Below, piece by piece: positions 49,496 to 58,132 of a DNA stretch of 64,000 nt. Origin of the DNA: Candidatus Dormiibacterota bacterium (GTDB lineage: Bacteria > Chloroflexota > Dormibacteria > CF-121); NCBI GenBank assembly GCA_035544955.1, contig DASZZN010000014.1, forward strand, positions 1 to 64,000, in the 5' to 3' direction. Under the pieces are notes generated by a model, which had not been told where the DNA came from, ran no database searches, and saw nothing but the letters and a program-made list of their open reading frames with translations. The translations under genes and the position numbers were made by a program. Position 1 is the first letter of the stretch; each line of letters starts with the position of its first letter.

Positions 49496-49524
49496 AGAGC
49501 TGGGCACCGAGCCCGGCTCTTTCA
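49496..49524 (+). terminator. Intrinsic terminator
   Basis: AGAGCTGGGC (49496-49505) and GCCCGGCTCT (49511-49520) form a 10-bp stem with one G-T pair and a 5-nt loop, followed by TTCATTT. It ends the surface-protein transcript just before tRNA-Glu. Confidence 0.75.
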
Positions 49525-49556
49525 TTTGATTCTTCGCTACCATGATTCCGCGTCAT

Positions 49557-49628
49557 GCCCCCATCGTCTAGCGGCTAGGACACGGCCCTTTCAAGGCCGG
49601 AACGGCGGTTCGATTCCGCCTGGGGGTA
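49557..49628 (+). tRNA. tRNA-Glu (anticodon TTC)
   Basis: Acceptor stem GCCCCCA (49557-49563) pairs with TGGGGGT (49621-49627). The anticodon stem CGGCC/GGCCG holds loop CTTTCAA with anticodon TTC, and the T-arm has GGTTCGATTCC. CCA is not encoded. Its 3' half is overlapped on the other strand by the end of a methyltransferase gene. Confidence 0.93.
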
Positions 49629-50358
49629 CTCGCTGCCCGCAGAGAAACGAATGCCGGGCATAGGCAAAGCAGGACATCCAGCGGTCCCGCCGCACGATTT
49701 GAAGGTGACGGCTGAGGACAGGTTCGATCGGGCTTCCGCTATTTCCCGCTCGATCGACGTCCAGACTGTTGTTCCCGAGTACGAACACCTTTCCCTGCGG
49801 CTCGAGGAGGGCGACCAACTCCGGAAGCAACTGGTCGAGGATAGGCTCGGGGATGTGTTGGAGGACTTCGATCATGAGGATGCAATGCACTTTGCCCATG
49901 ATTTCGCTCTGGCCCACCAGGTCGCGATCTGAGACGATCGTGACGGCTCCGGATCGCAGGTACTCGGTCGGCAAATAGCTCCTCGCGTGGTCTCGCATCG
50001 TTGCGGACCGATCCACGGCGAGGACCCGAACATCGAACCTCTCGCAGAGTGCGCGGGTGATCCGGCCGATGCCGCAGCCATAGTCGACCACGGTGTCCCC
50101 GTCGCGCACGAGGCTGAGCTGGTCCATGATGTCGAGGGTTGCGCCGGTTGCCTGCTGCCAATCGTCACGCCACAAGATCACGGCTTTTGCCTTCCGAAGG
50201 CTCCGTTGCTCGAAGTTCACGCGGTAATCGGTGCGGCCCCGGCGCCGCACCCTGAAACGCGCCGCGCTCACCCGCTGTTCGGCCCACGCCAACGGCTCAA
50301 GCAGAAACCGCGGCAGCGTACGTTTGGCTAGAGTTCTGATTGTTGTGCCGAAGCTCAT
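49591..50358 (-). CDS. SAM-dependent methyltransferase ending inside tRNA-Glu
   Basis: 255-aa class I methyltransferase: DTVVDYGCGIGRITRALCER binds SAM, VLAVDRSATMRDHAR, ILMIEVLQHIPEPILDQLLP follow. The substrate is unknown; weak likeness to ubiquinone/menaquinone- or glycan-type methyltransferases. The last residues, GGIEPPFRP, are encoded by the antisense of the tRNA-Glu T-arm, variable region and anticodon stem, so the original stop is gone and the frame stops in the anticodon loop. This is the same arrangement as the recombinase at tRNA-Gln, which hints at an insertion at the tRNA 3' end. Confidence 0.85.
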   Translation of the reverse strand: MSFGTTIRTLAKRTLPRFLLEPLAWAEQRVSAARFRVRRRGRTDYRVNFEQRSLRKAKAVILWRDDWQQATGATLDIMDQLSLVRDGDTVVDYGCGIGRITRALCERFDVRVLAVDRSATMRDHARSYLPTEYLRSGAVTIVSDRDLVGQSEIMGKVHCILMIEVLQHIPEPILDQLLPELVALLEPQGKVFVLGNNSLDVDRAGNSGSPIEPVLSRHLQIVRRDRWMSCFAYARHSFLCGQRVPPGGIEPPFRP

Positions 50359-50467
50359 GAAGTCATCAAGCTAGTACGAATTCTCCACCGGTAAGGCTTC
50401 GGCGAGTTTAGGCGTGCGGTAAGCAAGCATTCCCGTGAGAAGCGGCCTGACAAACACTATGCGGGCC

Positions 50468-50473
50468 TATAAT
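50468..50473 (+). promoter_or_regulatory. -10 box of the SRPBCC-MarR unit
   Basis: A perfect TATAAT at 50468-50473 lies about 37 bp before ATG 50510. The best -35 match is CTGACA (50447-50452), with a short 15-bp spacer. The -10 overlaps the palindrome at 50472-50485. Confidence 0.6.
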
Positions 50474-50485
50474 ATGGTCGCATAT
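50472..50485. promoter_or_regulatory. Palindromic operator, probably for MarR
   Basis: ATATG-GTCG-CATAT is a perfect 5-bp inverted repeat around 4 bp, overlapping the -10 box and the start-site region of the SRPBCC gene. The next gene downstream encodes a MarR-family regulator, so autoregulation is likely. Confidence 0.5.
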
Positions 50486-50509
50486 CAAACCGCCCAGGAG
50501 GATCTCAAG

Positions 50510-50953
50510 ATGTGGACCTATGAACATTCGATCGAGACCGGCGCGAGCCCCGAGTCCATCTGGCCCCTCTATGCCGACGTCCCCGCTTGGCCGCGCTGGG
50601 ATCAGGGATTGGAGTGGGTGACGCTGAACGGTCCGTTTGCCGGCGGGAGCACGGGCAACCTGAAGGTTCCCGGTCAGGATCCGTTGCCCTTCAAGGTCCT
50701 CGAAGTTCGACCGCTGCAGAGTTTCTCGGACGAGACCTACATCCCCGGTCTCGCGATCCGGTTCGACCACTTCTTGGAACCGACGAACACGGGGAAGACG
50801 CGCATCACCCACCGGGTGATCATCACCGGCCCGGCGGCAGACGAGGCGGGGCCGAACCTCGGTCCGCAGATTACGGCCGACGTTCCCGAGGCGATGGAGT
50901 CGTTGGCGCGGCTCGCCCTGCAATCAGTCACGCCCAGCCTGCGCAAGGCCTAG
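50510..50953 (+). CDS. SRPBCC-superfamily (START-like) protein
   Basis: 147-aa ligand-binding-fold protein from ATG 50510, which follows CAGGAGGA. WTYEHSIETGASPESIWPLY, AWPRWDQGLEWVTLNGPFA and TGKTRITHRVIITGP show the polyketide-cyclase/dehydrase-type helix-grip fold. It has no catalytic motif that can be assigned and probably binds a hydrophobic ligand. It shares a promoter with the MarR regulator that follows 50 bp later. Confidence 0.85.
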   Translation: MWTYEHSIETGASPESIWPLYADVPAWPRWDQGLEWVTLNGPFAGGSTGNLKVPGQDPLPFKVLEVRPLQSFSDETYIPGLAIRFDHFLEPTNTGKTRITHRVIITGPAADEAGPNLGPQITADVPEAMESLARLALQSVTPSLRKA

Positions 50954-51003
50954 TGGCCACCCGGCGGCGCGCAATTGCCGCGCAAGGAAAAGGACGGCGA
51001 CTC

Positions 51004-51459
51004 GTGTCCTCGCGCTTCCGCTCTGCCTGGGATAGCCCGGGATTCCTCCTGTGGCATGCCTCCCTACGCTGGCAGCGACAGATGGCTGCTGCCCTGCGGC
51101 CGATGGGGTTGACGCACGTCCAGTTCGTGCTGCTGGCTAGCACCTGGTGGCTCATCGCGCACGGCGGCCAACCGAGCCAGCGTGAGCTGGCCGATCACGC
51201 CGGGACCGACGTGATGATGACCTCTCAAGTCGTACGGGCCTTGCAAGCCAAGGGCCTGATCACGCGGGAGCCCGATGCGCGTGACCCGCGTGCCCTTCGC
51301 CTTGGCCTGACAAAGCAAGGGGAGAAAGCCGCTCAACTGGCCCTTGCCGCTGTGGAGTCCGCGGACGAAGACTATTTCCAGGCCGTCGAGGATAGACCGC
51401 GGTTGATCGGTGCGCTCCGGGCAATGGCAGGCCATCCACGAAGCGAGAGGACCGCTTAA
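51004..51459 (+). CDS. MarR-family transcriptional regulator
   Basis: 151 aa from GTG 51004 (AAGGA upstream; GTG 50953 is a longer option). The winged helix is clear: LTHVQFVLLASTWWLIAHGG, QPSQRELADHAGTDVMMTSQ, VVRALQAKGLITREPDARDP and RALRLGLTKQGEKAAQLAL. It probably represses its own operon through the palindrome at 50472-50485. The effector is unknown; the neighbouring SRPBCC protein and amidase may belong to the regulated response. Confidence 0.9.
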   Translation: MSSRFRSAWDSPGFLLWHASLRWQRQMAAALRPMGLTHVQFVLLASTWWLIAHGGQPSQRELADHAGTDVMMTSQVVRALQAKGLITREPDARDPRALRLGLTKQGEKAAQLALAAVESADEDYFQAVEDRPRLIGALRAMAGHPRSERTA

Positions 51460-51496
51460 CGACACTCCGACCGCTCGATATTGTTATGTGATCGAC

Positions 51497-52906
51497 ATGA
51501 CAGACCTCGAACTCGCCTTCACGCCGGCCGTCGACCTGGCGCGCATGATCGCCGCGCGCACCGTCTCGCCGGTCGAAGTGGTTTCCAATGCCCTGTCCCG
51601 CATCGAGGACGTCAACCCGAAACTGAACTGCTTCTGCTTCGTCTGGCATGACGACGCCCAGGAAGCCGCGCAGACCGCCGCCGAAGCAGTGGCTCGTGGC
51701 GAGACATTAGGCCCGCTGCATGGCGTGCCCATGGCGCTGAAAGACACGACGCCGACCGCCGGTCACCGGACAACGCTCGGCTCCTACACGCATGAGAACT
51801 GGATCCCGGATCGCGACGCCTACATCGTTGGGGCGCTGCGGCGAGCCGGCGCGATCATCGTCGGCAAGACCACCACTCCGGAGTTCGCGCACACACTGGT
51901 GACCGACAGCCCGCTCTGGGGCATCACGAGAAACCCCTGGAACCTCGAGCGTACGCCGGGTGGCTCATCTGGAGGGAGCGCCGCGGCGGTCGCGGCCGGG
52001 TGCGTACCGCTGGCCGAAGGCACCGACATGGGAGGGTCGGTGCGGATCCCGGCCGCCTGGTGCGGAATCGTCGGGCTGAAGCCCGGACTGGGTCGCATTC
52101 CGATGGACACACTTCCTGGCCTCTTCGACCTGATGTCACACCATGGTCCCCTGGCTCACACGGTCGACGACGTGCGCGTGTTCTTGCGAGCCACCCAGGG
52201 ACCGGATGATGCCGACATCCTTTCCGTTCCCTGCCCGCTCGACCTCGAGTCGCCGGTCCCGGCGTCGGTCAACGGTCTCCGCCTCGCGTTGTCGATCGAC
52301 CTAGGACTCTGGGCCGTCGACCCGGCCATTGAGGCCTCGGTGCGCGCGGCGGCCATCGCCTTGCGTGCGGCGGGGGCGGTTGTCGACGAAGTCGAGGTCA
52401 GTGTGACGCGGAAGGACGAAGACGTCTGGGTAGATCTGTGGAGCGTGTTTATGGCCAGCTACTACGGCCACCTGGTTGAGCAATACGCACCGAAGATGGA
52501 TCCGGATGTCCTGAGGCTGATCGAGCGTGGCAACGCGCTGAGCGCAGTGCAGCTCAAACGGCTCGAGTTGGCGCGGACCGATCTCTGGCGTCGGCTCGCA
52601 CCTGTCTTCGCTTCCTACGACGCCCTGCTTTGCCCCACTATGGCCACTGGGCCCAGCCCTGCCGGCAAGGCTGACCGACCAAAGGATCCTCCGGCGGATG
52701 GTCGCTATCACGCCGCCGACATGACGGGTGTCTTCAACCTGGTCGCGCCGTGCCCGGCGCTATCGGTCCCCTGCGGCTGGGACGCTGAAGGCCTGCCGAT
52801 CGGGTTGCAGGTCGTCGGCCGGCGGTGGCGCGAGGATACGGTGCTTCGGATCGGGCGGGCAGTCGAGGTGGCCATACCCGACTCCTTTCGCCGGCCGCTG
52901 ATCTAG
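51497..52906 (+). CDS. Amidase signature family enzyme
   Basis: 469-aa hydrolase with the Ser-Ser-Lys triad: Lys in GVPMALKDTTPTAG, the cis-Ser in TPGGSSGGSAAAVAAG and nucleophile Ser in GTDMGGSVRIPAAWCG. The C-terminal GVFNLVAPCPALSVPCGW is typical. It cleaves an amide but the substrate cannot be assigned (it is not GatA in context). ATG 51497 is used; the frame opens earlier inside the MarR gene. It follows MarR by 37 bp and could be co-transcribed. Confidence 0.9.
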   Translation: MTDLELAFTPAVDLARMIAARTVSPVEVVSNALSRIEDVNPKLNCFCFVWHDDAQEAAQTAAEAVARGETLGPLHGVPMALKDTTPTAGHRTTLGSYTHENWIPDRDAYIVGALRRAGAIIVGKTTTPEFAHTLVTDSPLWGITRNPWNLERTPGGSSGGSAAAVAAGCVPLAEGTDMGGSVRIPAAWCGIVGLKPGLGRIPMDTLPGLFDLMSHHGPLAHTVDDVRVFLRATQGPDDADILSVPCPLDLESPVPASVNGLRLALSIDLGLWAVDPAIEASVRAAAIALRAAGAVVDEVEVSVTRKDEDVWVDLWSVFMASYYGHLVEQYAPKMDPDVLRLIERGNALSAVQLKRLELARTDLWRRLAPVFASYDALLCPTMATGPSPAGKADRPKDPPADGRYHAADMTGVFNLVAPCPALSVPCGWDAEGLPIGLQVVGRRWREDTVLRIGRAVEVAIPDSFRRPLI

Positions 52907-53082
52907 GGATGCACCGATCTTGGGACAGGATCGATGGTTTAGGCGTCGGCCCAAGCTGGTACACTTGTTCGTGACCTCCCAATTCTGAGGTCGCCCGCTC
53001 TCGGTTCTCCTCCCCGTTGCTAAACGGTGTCCTGAAGATCGGCCAACACAAAGATAGGTAGAGGGGACCGAGGAGTACCCTC

Positions 53083-54375
53083 TTGACAACGACGTTTGCC
53101 GACCTGGGCGTAAATGCCCACCTCCTGACCGCCCTCGCGAAAAACTCGATCGACAGCCCGGTGACTGTCCAGGTCGAAGCCATCCCGCCCCTGCTACGGG
53201 GACGCGATGTCGTCATCCAGGCCCCAACCGGCTCCGGGAAGACGCTGGCCTTCATCCTGCCGATCGTCGAACGGCTGATCGCCGTCAAAGGACCCGGGCC
53301 GCGGGCGCTGGTCGTCACACCCACCCGTGAACTCGCCATCCAGGTCGACCGGGTCTTCCAATCCCTGGCCACCGGCCTCAAATCGGCCCTGGTCTACGGC
53401 GGCGTCGGCTACGCCACCCAGGAACGCGATCTCAAAGCCGGCGTCGATCTCGTGGTCGGGACACCCGGTCGCATCCTCGACATGGTTTCGCGGCGACGCC
53501 TGTCGTTGAACCGAGTTCAGTTCCTCGTGCTCGACGAAGGCGACGAGATGCTCGACGCCGGCTTCGCGCCGGATGTGGAGCGCATCATCGAGTTGACCTA
53601 CCAGCCCCAGATGGCCCTGGCGTCCGCGACGATGCCCGATTGGGTCAGCCGCATGATCGAGCGTCACCTCGACGACCCGGTCCGCATCGTGGTCGCCGCG
53701 CCGGCCGAGGATGCTCTCGAGCACGGCCTCCTTCGGGTCAGCCGTCCGGAGAAGCTGCGCACGCTCAGCAAGCTGCTGCAGCGTCACCGCGGCTCCGCCA
53801 TCGTCTTCGGCCGCACCAAGCACGGGGTTCGCAAGCTCAGCCGCGACCTGCGCAATCTCGGCCACGACAGTGCCGACCTCCAGGGCAACCTCTCGCAGAA
53901 CGTCCGCGACCGCACCATGGATTCCTTCCGGGGACTCCGGACCAACGTCCTGGTGGCCACCAACGTGGCCGCCCGCGGTCTCGATATCAGCCACGTCGAT
54001 CTCGTGATCAACTACGACCTCCCGGATTCGCCACAGTGGCTCACCCATCGCGTCGGCCGCACGGCCCGCATGGGGGTCAAGGGTCGCGCCCTGACCTTCG
54101 TCACGCCGGAAGATGAGGTCGCCTGGCGCACCCTGCGCCGCCAGGGCGCGCCCGCTCTGCCCGAGCTAGATGTTCGGAGCCTGCTGGCCGAGGGGGATTG
54201 GCGCTACGTCGCCGCCTCGCTCGTCGAGCCGGAACCGAGGGTGCGCACCGCGCGCGTCACGCCCGGGCCGTCCGGTGCCGCCCGTCCTGCCCAATCGTGG
54301 AATCGGCGGCGTCGCCGTCCTCGAGGGCGCGGGCCGTATCGATCCGACCAGCGGCCGGCCTCGGCTGGCGCTTAA
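53083..54375 (+). CDS. DEAD-box RNA helicase with DEGD motif II
   Basis: 430-aa ATP-dependent RNA helicase. Q-motif region (FADLGVNAHLL), Walker A APTGSGKT, TPTRELAIQ, TPGRILDM, motif II as FLVLDEGDEMLD (DEGD instead of DEAD), SAT, then helicase C with VATNVAARGLDI and HRVGRTARMG. The C-terminus is basic and Arg/Gly-rich (WNRRRRRPRGRGPYR), likely RNA-binding. Start TTG 53083 follows GAGGAG at about 7 nt. A leader of up to 176 nt precedes it, as in cold-induced helicase genes, but this is not proven. Confidence 0.9.
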   Translation: MTTTFADLGVNAHLLTALAKNSIDSPVTVQVEAIPPLLRGRDVVIQAPTGSGKTLAFILPIVERLIAVKGPGPRALVVTPTRELAIQVDRVFQSLATGLKSALVYGGVGYATQERDLKAGVDLVVGTPGRILDMVSRRRLSLNRVQFLVLDEGDEMLDAGFAPDVERIIELTYQPQMALASATMPDWVSRMIERHLDDPVRIVVAAPAEDALEHGLLRVSRPEKLRTLSKLLQRHRGSAIVFGRTKHGVRKLSRDLRNLGHDSADLQGNLSQNVRDRTMDSFRGLRTNVLVATNVAARGLDISHVDLVINYDLPDSPQWLTHRVGRTARMGVKGRALTFVTPEDEVAWRTLRRQGAPALPELDVRSLLAEGDWRYVAASLVEPEPRVRTARVTPGPSGAARPAQSWNRRRRRPRGRGPYRSDQRPASAGA

Positions 54376-54417
54376 TCTAAGCACGAGGGGCGTCAAAAAC
54401 AACAGCGGGGTGAGCTG

Positions 54418-56292
54418 ATGGCAAAGAGCTCGGTGAGCGAGGTCCACACGACCCAGGGCCTGGATTTCATCCGGGAGCTCGGGCAGCAGTTGCGAGTCGA
54501 CAGCATCCGGGCCAGCACCGCCGCTGCTTCCGGCCACCCCACCTCATCGATGTCGGCGGCCGACCTGATGGCCGTGCTCATCACCCGCTATTTCCGCTAC
54601 GACTGGAACGACCCCAAGCAACCCAACAACGACCACCTGATCTTCTCCAAGGGGCACGCCTCGCCCTTGCTCTACGCCATCTACAAAGCGGTCGGCGTGG
54701 TCAGCGATGATGAGCTGCTCACCTTCCGCAAGTTCGGATCGCGGCTCGAGGGGCATCCCACCCCGATCCTGCCCTGGGTCGACGTTGCCACCGGGTCGCT
54801 CGGCCAGGGCCTGCCGATCGCCGTCGGCGTCGCGCTCGCGGGTCGCAAGCTCGACCAGCTGCCCTACCACGTCTGGACGCTCACCGGCGATAGCGAGCTG
54901 GCTGAGGGATCGATCTGGGAGGGGCTCGATAAGGCGAGCTATTACGGACTCTCGAACTTCACCGCCATGTTCGACATCAATCGCCTCGGCCAGCGCGGCC
55001 CCACCGAATACGAGTGGCAAACCGATGTCTACCGCGACCGGGTCCAGGCCTTCGGTGGTCGCGCCATCGTGATCGACGGTCACGACCTGGAACAGATCGA
55101 TCAGGCCCTGCAGCAGGCTCGCGAGGCCACCACCAAGCCGACGGTCGTGATCGCGCGCACCGTCAAGGGCAAAGGCTTCAGCGAAATCGAAAACAAAGAT
55201 GGCTGGCACGGCAAGGCCTTGCCCGCCGATATGGCGGAGCGTGCCATCACCGAGCTGGGCGGCGTGCGCCACCTCCGCGTCGACGGCCTGAAGCCCGAGC
55301 CCGGTGAACCCGCCATCAAGGATGCGAAGGTCGAGATCACGCTCCCCACCTATAAAAAGGGAGACAAGGTCGCGACGCGCAAGGCGTACGGGGATACGCT
55401 CAAGGCGCTGGGGGCCCGCCCGACGGTGGTCGCGATGGACGGCGAGGTGAGCAACTCCACCTTTGCCGACGAGTTCGCCAAGGCCTACCCGGATCGCTAC
55501 TTCGAGATCTTCATCGCCGAGCAGCAGCTCGTCGCCACGGCCATCGGGATGAGCGTGCGCCACTACATCCCGTTCGCTTCAACCTTCGCCGCCTTCTTCA
55601 GCCGCGCCTACGACTTCATCCGCATGGGGGCGATCTCACAGGCGAACATCCGGCTCTCCGGGTCGCATGCCGGCGTCGAGATCGGGGAGGATGGGCCGTC
55701 GCAAATGGCGCTCGAGGACCTGGCGATGATGCGGGCGATCCACGGCTCGACCGTCCTTTATCCGTCGGATGCCACCTCGACCGCCCACCTGGTCAGTGCG
55801 ATGGCCGACCAACCGGGGATCAGCTATCTCCGCACCACCCGGGGCGCGTATCCCGTGCTCTATGACCAGGGGACGAAGTTTCCCATCGGCGGCTCGAAGC
55901 TGGTCCGCAGCGATCCGAACGACCGAGTGACGCTGGTCGGGGCGGGTGTGACCCTGCACAACTGCCTGGCGGCGGCCGACGAGCTCGAACGCGAGGGCAT
56001 CAAGACGCGCGTCATCGACCTGTACAGTGTCAAGCCGGTCGACAAGGTCACGCTGCAGGAGGCGGCGGCTCAGACGCGGGGCCGCCTGGTGGTCGTCGAG
56101 GACCACTACCCCGAGGGCGGCCTCGGCGCCGCCGTGATGGAGGCCCTGGCCTCCGACATGGCTCCGCCGCGGATCGTGCACCTCGCGGTGCGCGGGCTGC
56201 CGGGTTCAGGAAAGCCGGTGGAGCTGATGGACAAAGCGGAGATCTCGGCGCGGCATATCGTGGCGGCCGCGAAGCGACTCTACGGAATATAG
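54418..56292 (+). CDS. tkt: Transketolase
   Basis: Thiamine-diphosphate enzyme of the pentose phosphate pathway, 624 aa. The ThDP-binding part has SIRASTAAASGHPTSSMSAA, FSKGHASPLLYAIYK, ATGSLGQGLPIAVGVAL and LTGDSELAEGSIWEG; the pyrimidine domain has EIFIAEQQLVATAIGMSV with the catalytic Glu, and SHAGVEIGEDGPSQMALED. It is of the shorter (animal/actinobacterial-like) type. GGGGTGAG before ATG 54418 is the ribosome-binding site. Dodecin follows 9 bp downstream, suggesting one transcript. Confidence 0.94.
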   Translation: MAKSSVSEVHTTQGLDFIRELGQQLRVDSIRASTAAASGHPTSSMSAADLMAVLITRYFRYDWNDPKQPNNDHLIFSKGHASPLLYAIYKAVGVVSDDELLTFRKFGSRLEGHPTPILPWVDVATGSLGQGLPIAVGVALAGRKLDQLPYHVWTLTGDSELAEGSIWEGLDKASYYGLSNFTAMFDINRLGQRGPTEYEWQTDVYRDRVQAFGGRAIVIDGHDLEQIDQALQQAREATTKPTVVIARTVKGKGFSEIENKDGWHGKALPADMAERAITELGGVRHLRVDGLKPEPGEPAIKDAKVEITLPTYKKGDKVATRKAYGDTLKALGARPTVVAMDGEVSNSTFADEFAKAYPDRYFEIFIAEQQLVATAIGMSVRHYIPFASTFAAFFSRAYDFIRMGAISQANIRLSGSHAGVEIGEDGPSQMALEDLAMMRAIHGSTVLYPSDATSTAHLVSAMADQPGISYLRTTRGAYPVLYDQGTKFPIGGSKLVRSDPNDRVTLVGAGVTLHNCLAAADELEREGIKTRVIDLYSVKPVDKVTLQEAAAQTRGRLVVVEDHYPEGGLGAAVMEALASDMAPPRIVHLAVRGLPGSGKPVELMDKAEISARHIVAAAKRLYGI

Positions 56293-56301
56293 GAGGGAGC
56301 A

Positions 56302-56535
56302 ATGGCCGTTCTGAAAATCCTGGAGCTGGTGGGGACCTCGAAGCAGAGTTGGAGCGACGCCGCGCGCGAGGCGGTAAACGAGGCAGCCAAGACGGTGCGC
56401 GGTATCGAGACGGTGGAGGTCGTGTCGTCGAAGGCGGTCGTCCAGAACAACCGCCTCACGGAGTATCACGTGCAGGTCCGGATCGGCTTCCGCATCGAGC
56501 GCGCAGCCGCCAGCACCTCGAAGAAAAAGGCGTAG
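56302..56535 (+). CDS. Dodecin, flavin-binding protein
   Basis: 77-aa protein that forms a hollow dodecamer storing FMN, FAD or riboflavin. Motifs: VLKILELVGTSKQSWSDAAR, EAVNEAAKTVRGIETVEVVS and EYHVQVRIGFRIE, matching the three-stranded sheet and helix of dodecins, with the flavin-contacting Trp in SKQSW. Ribosome-binding AGGAGGGAG precedes ATG 56302. It lies directly after the transketolase gene. Confidence 0.92.
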   Translation: MAVLKILELVGTSKQSWSDAAREAVNEAAKTVRGIETVEVVSSKAVVQNNRLTEYHVQVRIGFRIERAAASTSKKKA

Positions 56536-56549
56536 GGCCTCCGCCGGCC

Positions 56550-57362
56550 ATGCTGCGAAGCCTATTCGGCTCAAAGGCGCAGGCACGCGTCTTCATGCCT
56601 CCCGGCCTGACTCTGCCGGCCAGCACGGTCCAGGCCCACCAGCGACGGCATCCGGCAGCGCTGGGCCAGGCCAAGGCCGGGCAGACGCAAAATTTCATCG
56701 TCTTCTCTGATGGAACCGCGGATGGCGATGCCGCCGCGCAAGCGATGCTCGGCAGCGCCGAGGCCGACTACGCGGCGACCCAGGTGTGGTTCGGCGGGCT
56801 CACGCCACCGAGCCTGCCGTTTTATGTCTACGCCGATCCCAACGCCGGCGGTGCCTATCACATAACCTGTGCCGGCACGGATGTCCACGTGCTCTCAGAC
56901 CCCGTGCGCGCGCCCGGCTTCCTGACGGCGGAGATCGTCGAGGTTTTCGAGGCGGCCATCAACAACGGCTGGGACTGCGCCGTGACCAACGGCGAATCGC
57001 TGTCGCGCGTGCTGGCATTCGAGCGCCATCCAGAGATCGCGGCGGAGTTCAATCCGACCGAACAGGACTGGTGGGCGCAGGGGCACCGCGATTACGTCAA
57101 CGACAACTCCGCCGGCGACACCGACCAGATCGCGGCCGGCTGCGGTGACCTCTTCCTCTACTACCTGCACTCCCAGCTGACGTTCGATTGGACGTCCGTC
57201 TGCGGGTCGGGCGGCCCCACACTGGGTGCGACCTACCAGTCGTTGACCGGCTACGATCCGCAGCAGGGGTTCAACGACTTCATCGCCGCACTGACAAAGA
57301 TCGACCAGGGCGGGACGCTCGGGCTGCCCCCCTCCGGGAACCCCTTTCCCATCAAGACCTAA
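56550..57362 (+). CDS. Hypothetical protein, unknown family
   Basis: 270 aa from ATG 56550, 15 bp after dodecin. No signal peptide. Notable segments: FIVFSDGTADGDAAAQAMLG, LPFYVYADPNAGGAYHITCA, AEIVEVFEAAINNGWDCAVT, then NGESLSRVLAFERHP and DQIAAGCGDLFLYYLHSQLT. Conserved-looking acidic, Trp and Cys residues suggest a metal- or ligand-binding enzyme-like domain, but I recognise no family. It is the last gene of the transketolase-dodecin run and abuts the convergent zincin gene by 1 bp. Confidence 0.6.
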   Translation: MLRSLFGSKAQARVFMPPGLTLPASTVQAHQRRHPAALGQAKAGQTQNFIVFSDGTADGDAAAQAMLGSAEADYAATQVWFGGLTPPSLPFYVYADPNAGGAYHITCAGTDVHVLSDPVRAPGFLTAEIVEVFEAAINNGWDCAVTNGESLSRVLAFERHPEIAAEFNPTEQDWWAQGHRDYVNDNSAGDTDQIAAGCGDLFLYYLHSQLTFDWTSVCGSGGPTLGATYQSLTGYDPQQGFNDFIAALTKIDQGGTLGLPPSGNPFPIKT

Positions 57363-57363
57363 C

Positions 57364-58077
57364 TCAGTACGGCAGTTCGTCTTCGGCCATCCCGAAGTGG
57401 TGGCCGACCTCGTGCCGCATCGTTTCGCGCACCTCTTCCGCCAACTCCCGATCGTTGGTGACGACGTTCTCGTGATTGCGCTGGTAGAGCACGATCCGCT
57501 CTGGCAGGCCGTGTTCGAGCACGGTCGCGCCCTCGTAGAGGCCGACCAGGTCCGGATCTTCCCCCTCACGGACGGCGTCGATGTCGGGCAGATCATCGAC
57601 CACGATCATGGTGTTGGACATCTGCGTCTGGAAGGTTTCCGGGATGCCGGCTAGCGCCTTCTCGGCGAGACGGGCAAAGTGGTCGCGCGAGACGCGGTGC
57701 GGAATCCCGTAATGTTGCGGACGCAGCGCCGCCGCGCGCGCAAAGGCCGTGCTGGCGTCGCCATCATCGAGCCAGACACGAATCCGCCCGAGGAGGTTCC
57801 AGGTCGCGGCGTCCTCCTCGCCCGCGAGCGCCTGCTGCGCGAAATCCGCTGCTTGGGGCATGTCGCCGGCGCGGTAGGCGAGGCGGGCGGCGAGCCGGAG
57901 CCAGTCCACGTCCACCCGCTCCCGCAGGGCGCGGAGCTCTTGGAGCGCGTCGGAAAACCTTTCGGCAATTGTTTCGATCGCGCCATCCGCGTCACCGTCG
58001 CGAGCCTGTTGTAGACCTTTCACCACCCGGTCTCGCAGGCTCGGCGCGCCGCCGCGGAACCAGCGGCTAAGCGGCAT
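57364..58077 (-). CDS. Zincin-like metallopeptidase family protein with N-terminal TPR-like part
   Basis: 237 aa. The C-terminal minimal MMP-like domain (about residues 130-237) carries the zinc motif MRHEVGHHFGMAEDELPY (HExxH-xx-G and the following Glu/Asp) typical of short bacterial zincins of the PF06262 group, plus DPDLVGLYEGATVLEHG and RIVLYQRNHEN. The N-terminal 115 residues form helical, tetratricopeptide-like repeats (LAYRAGDMPQAADFAQQALA). The cellular role is unknown. Confidence 0.82.
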   Translation of the reverse strand: MPLSRWFRGGAPSLRDRVVKGLQQARDGDADGAIETIAERFSDALQELRALRERVDVDWLRLAARLAYRAGDMPQAADFAQQALAGEEDAATWNLLGRIRVWLDDGDASTAFARAAALRPQHYGIPHRVSRDHFARLAEKALAGIPETFQTQMSNTMIVVDDLPDIDAVREGEDPDLVGLYEGATVLEHGLPERIVLYQRNHENVVTNDRELAEEVRETMRHEVGHHFGMAEDELPY

Positions 58078-58132
58078 CTTTGTTACGGAGGGCAGCCTGC
58101 AAGCCTACCTTCGGGACCCCGTTACATCGGCA

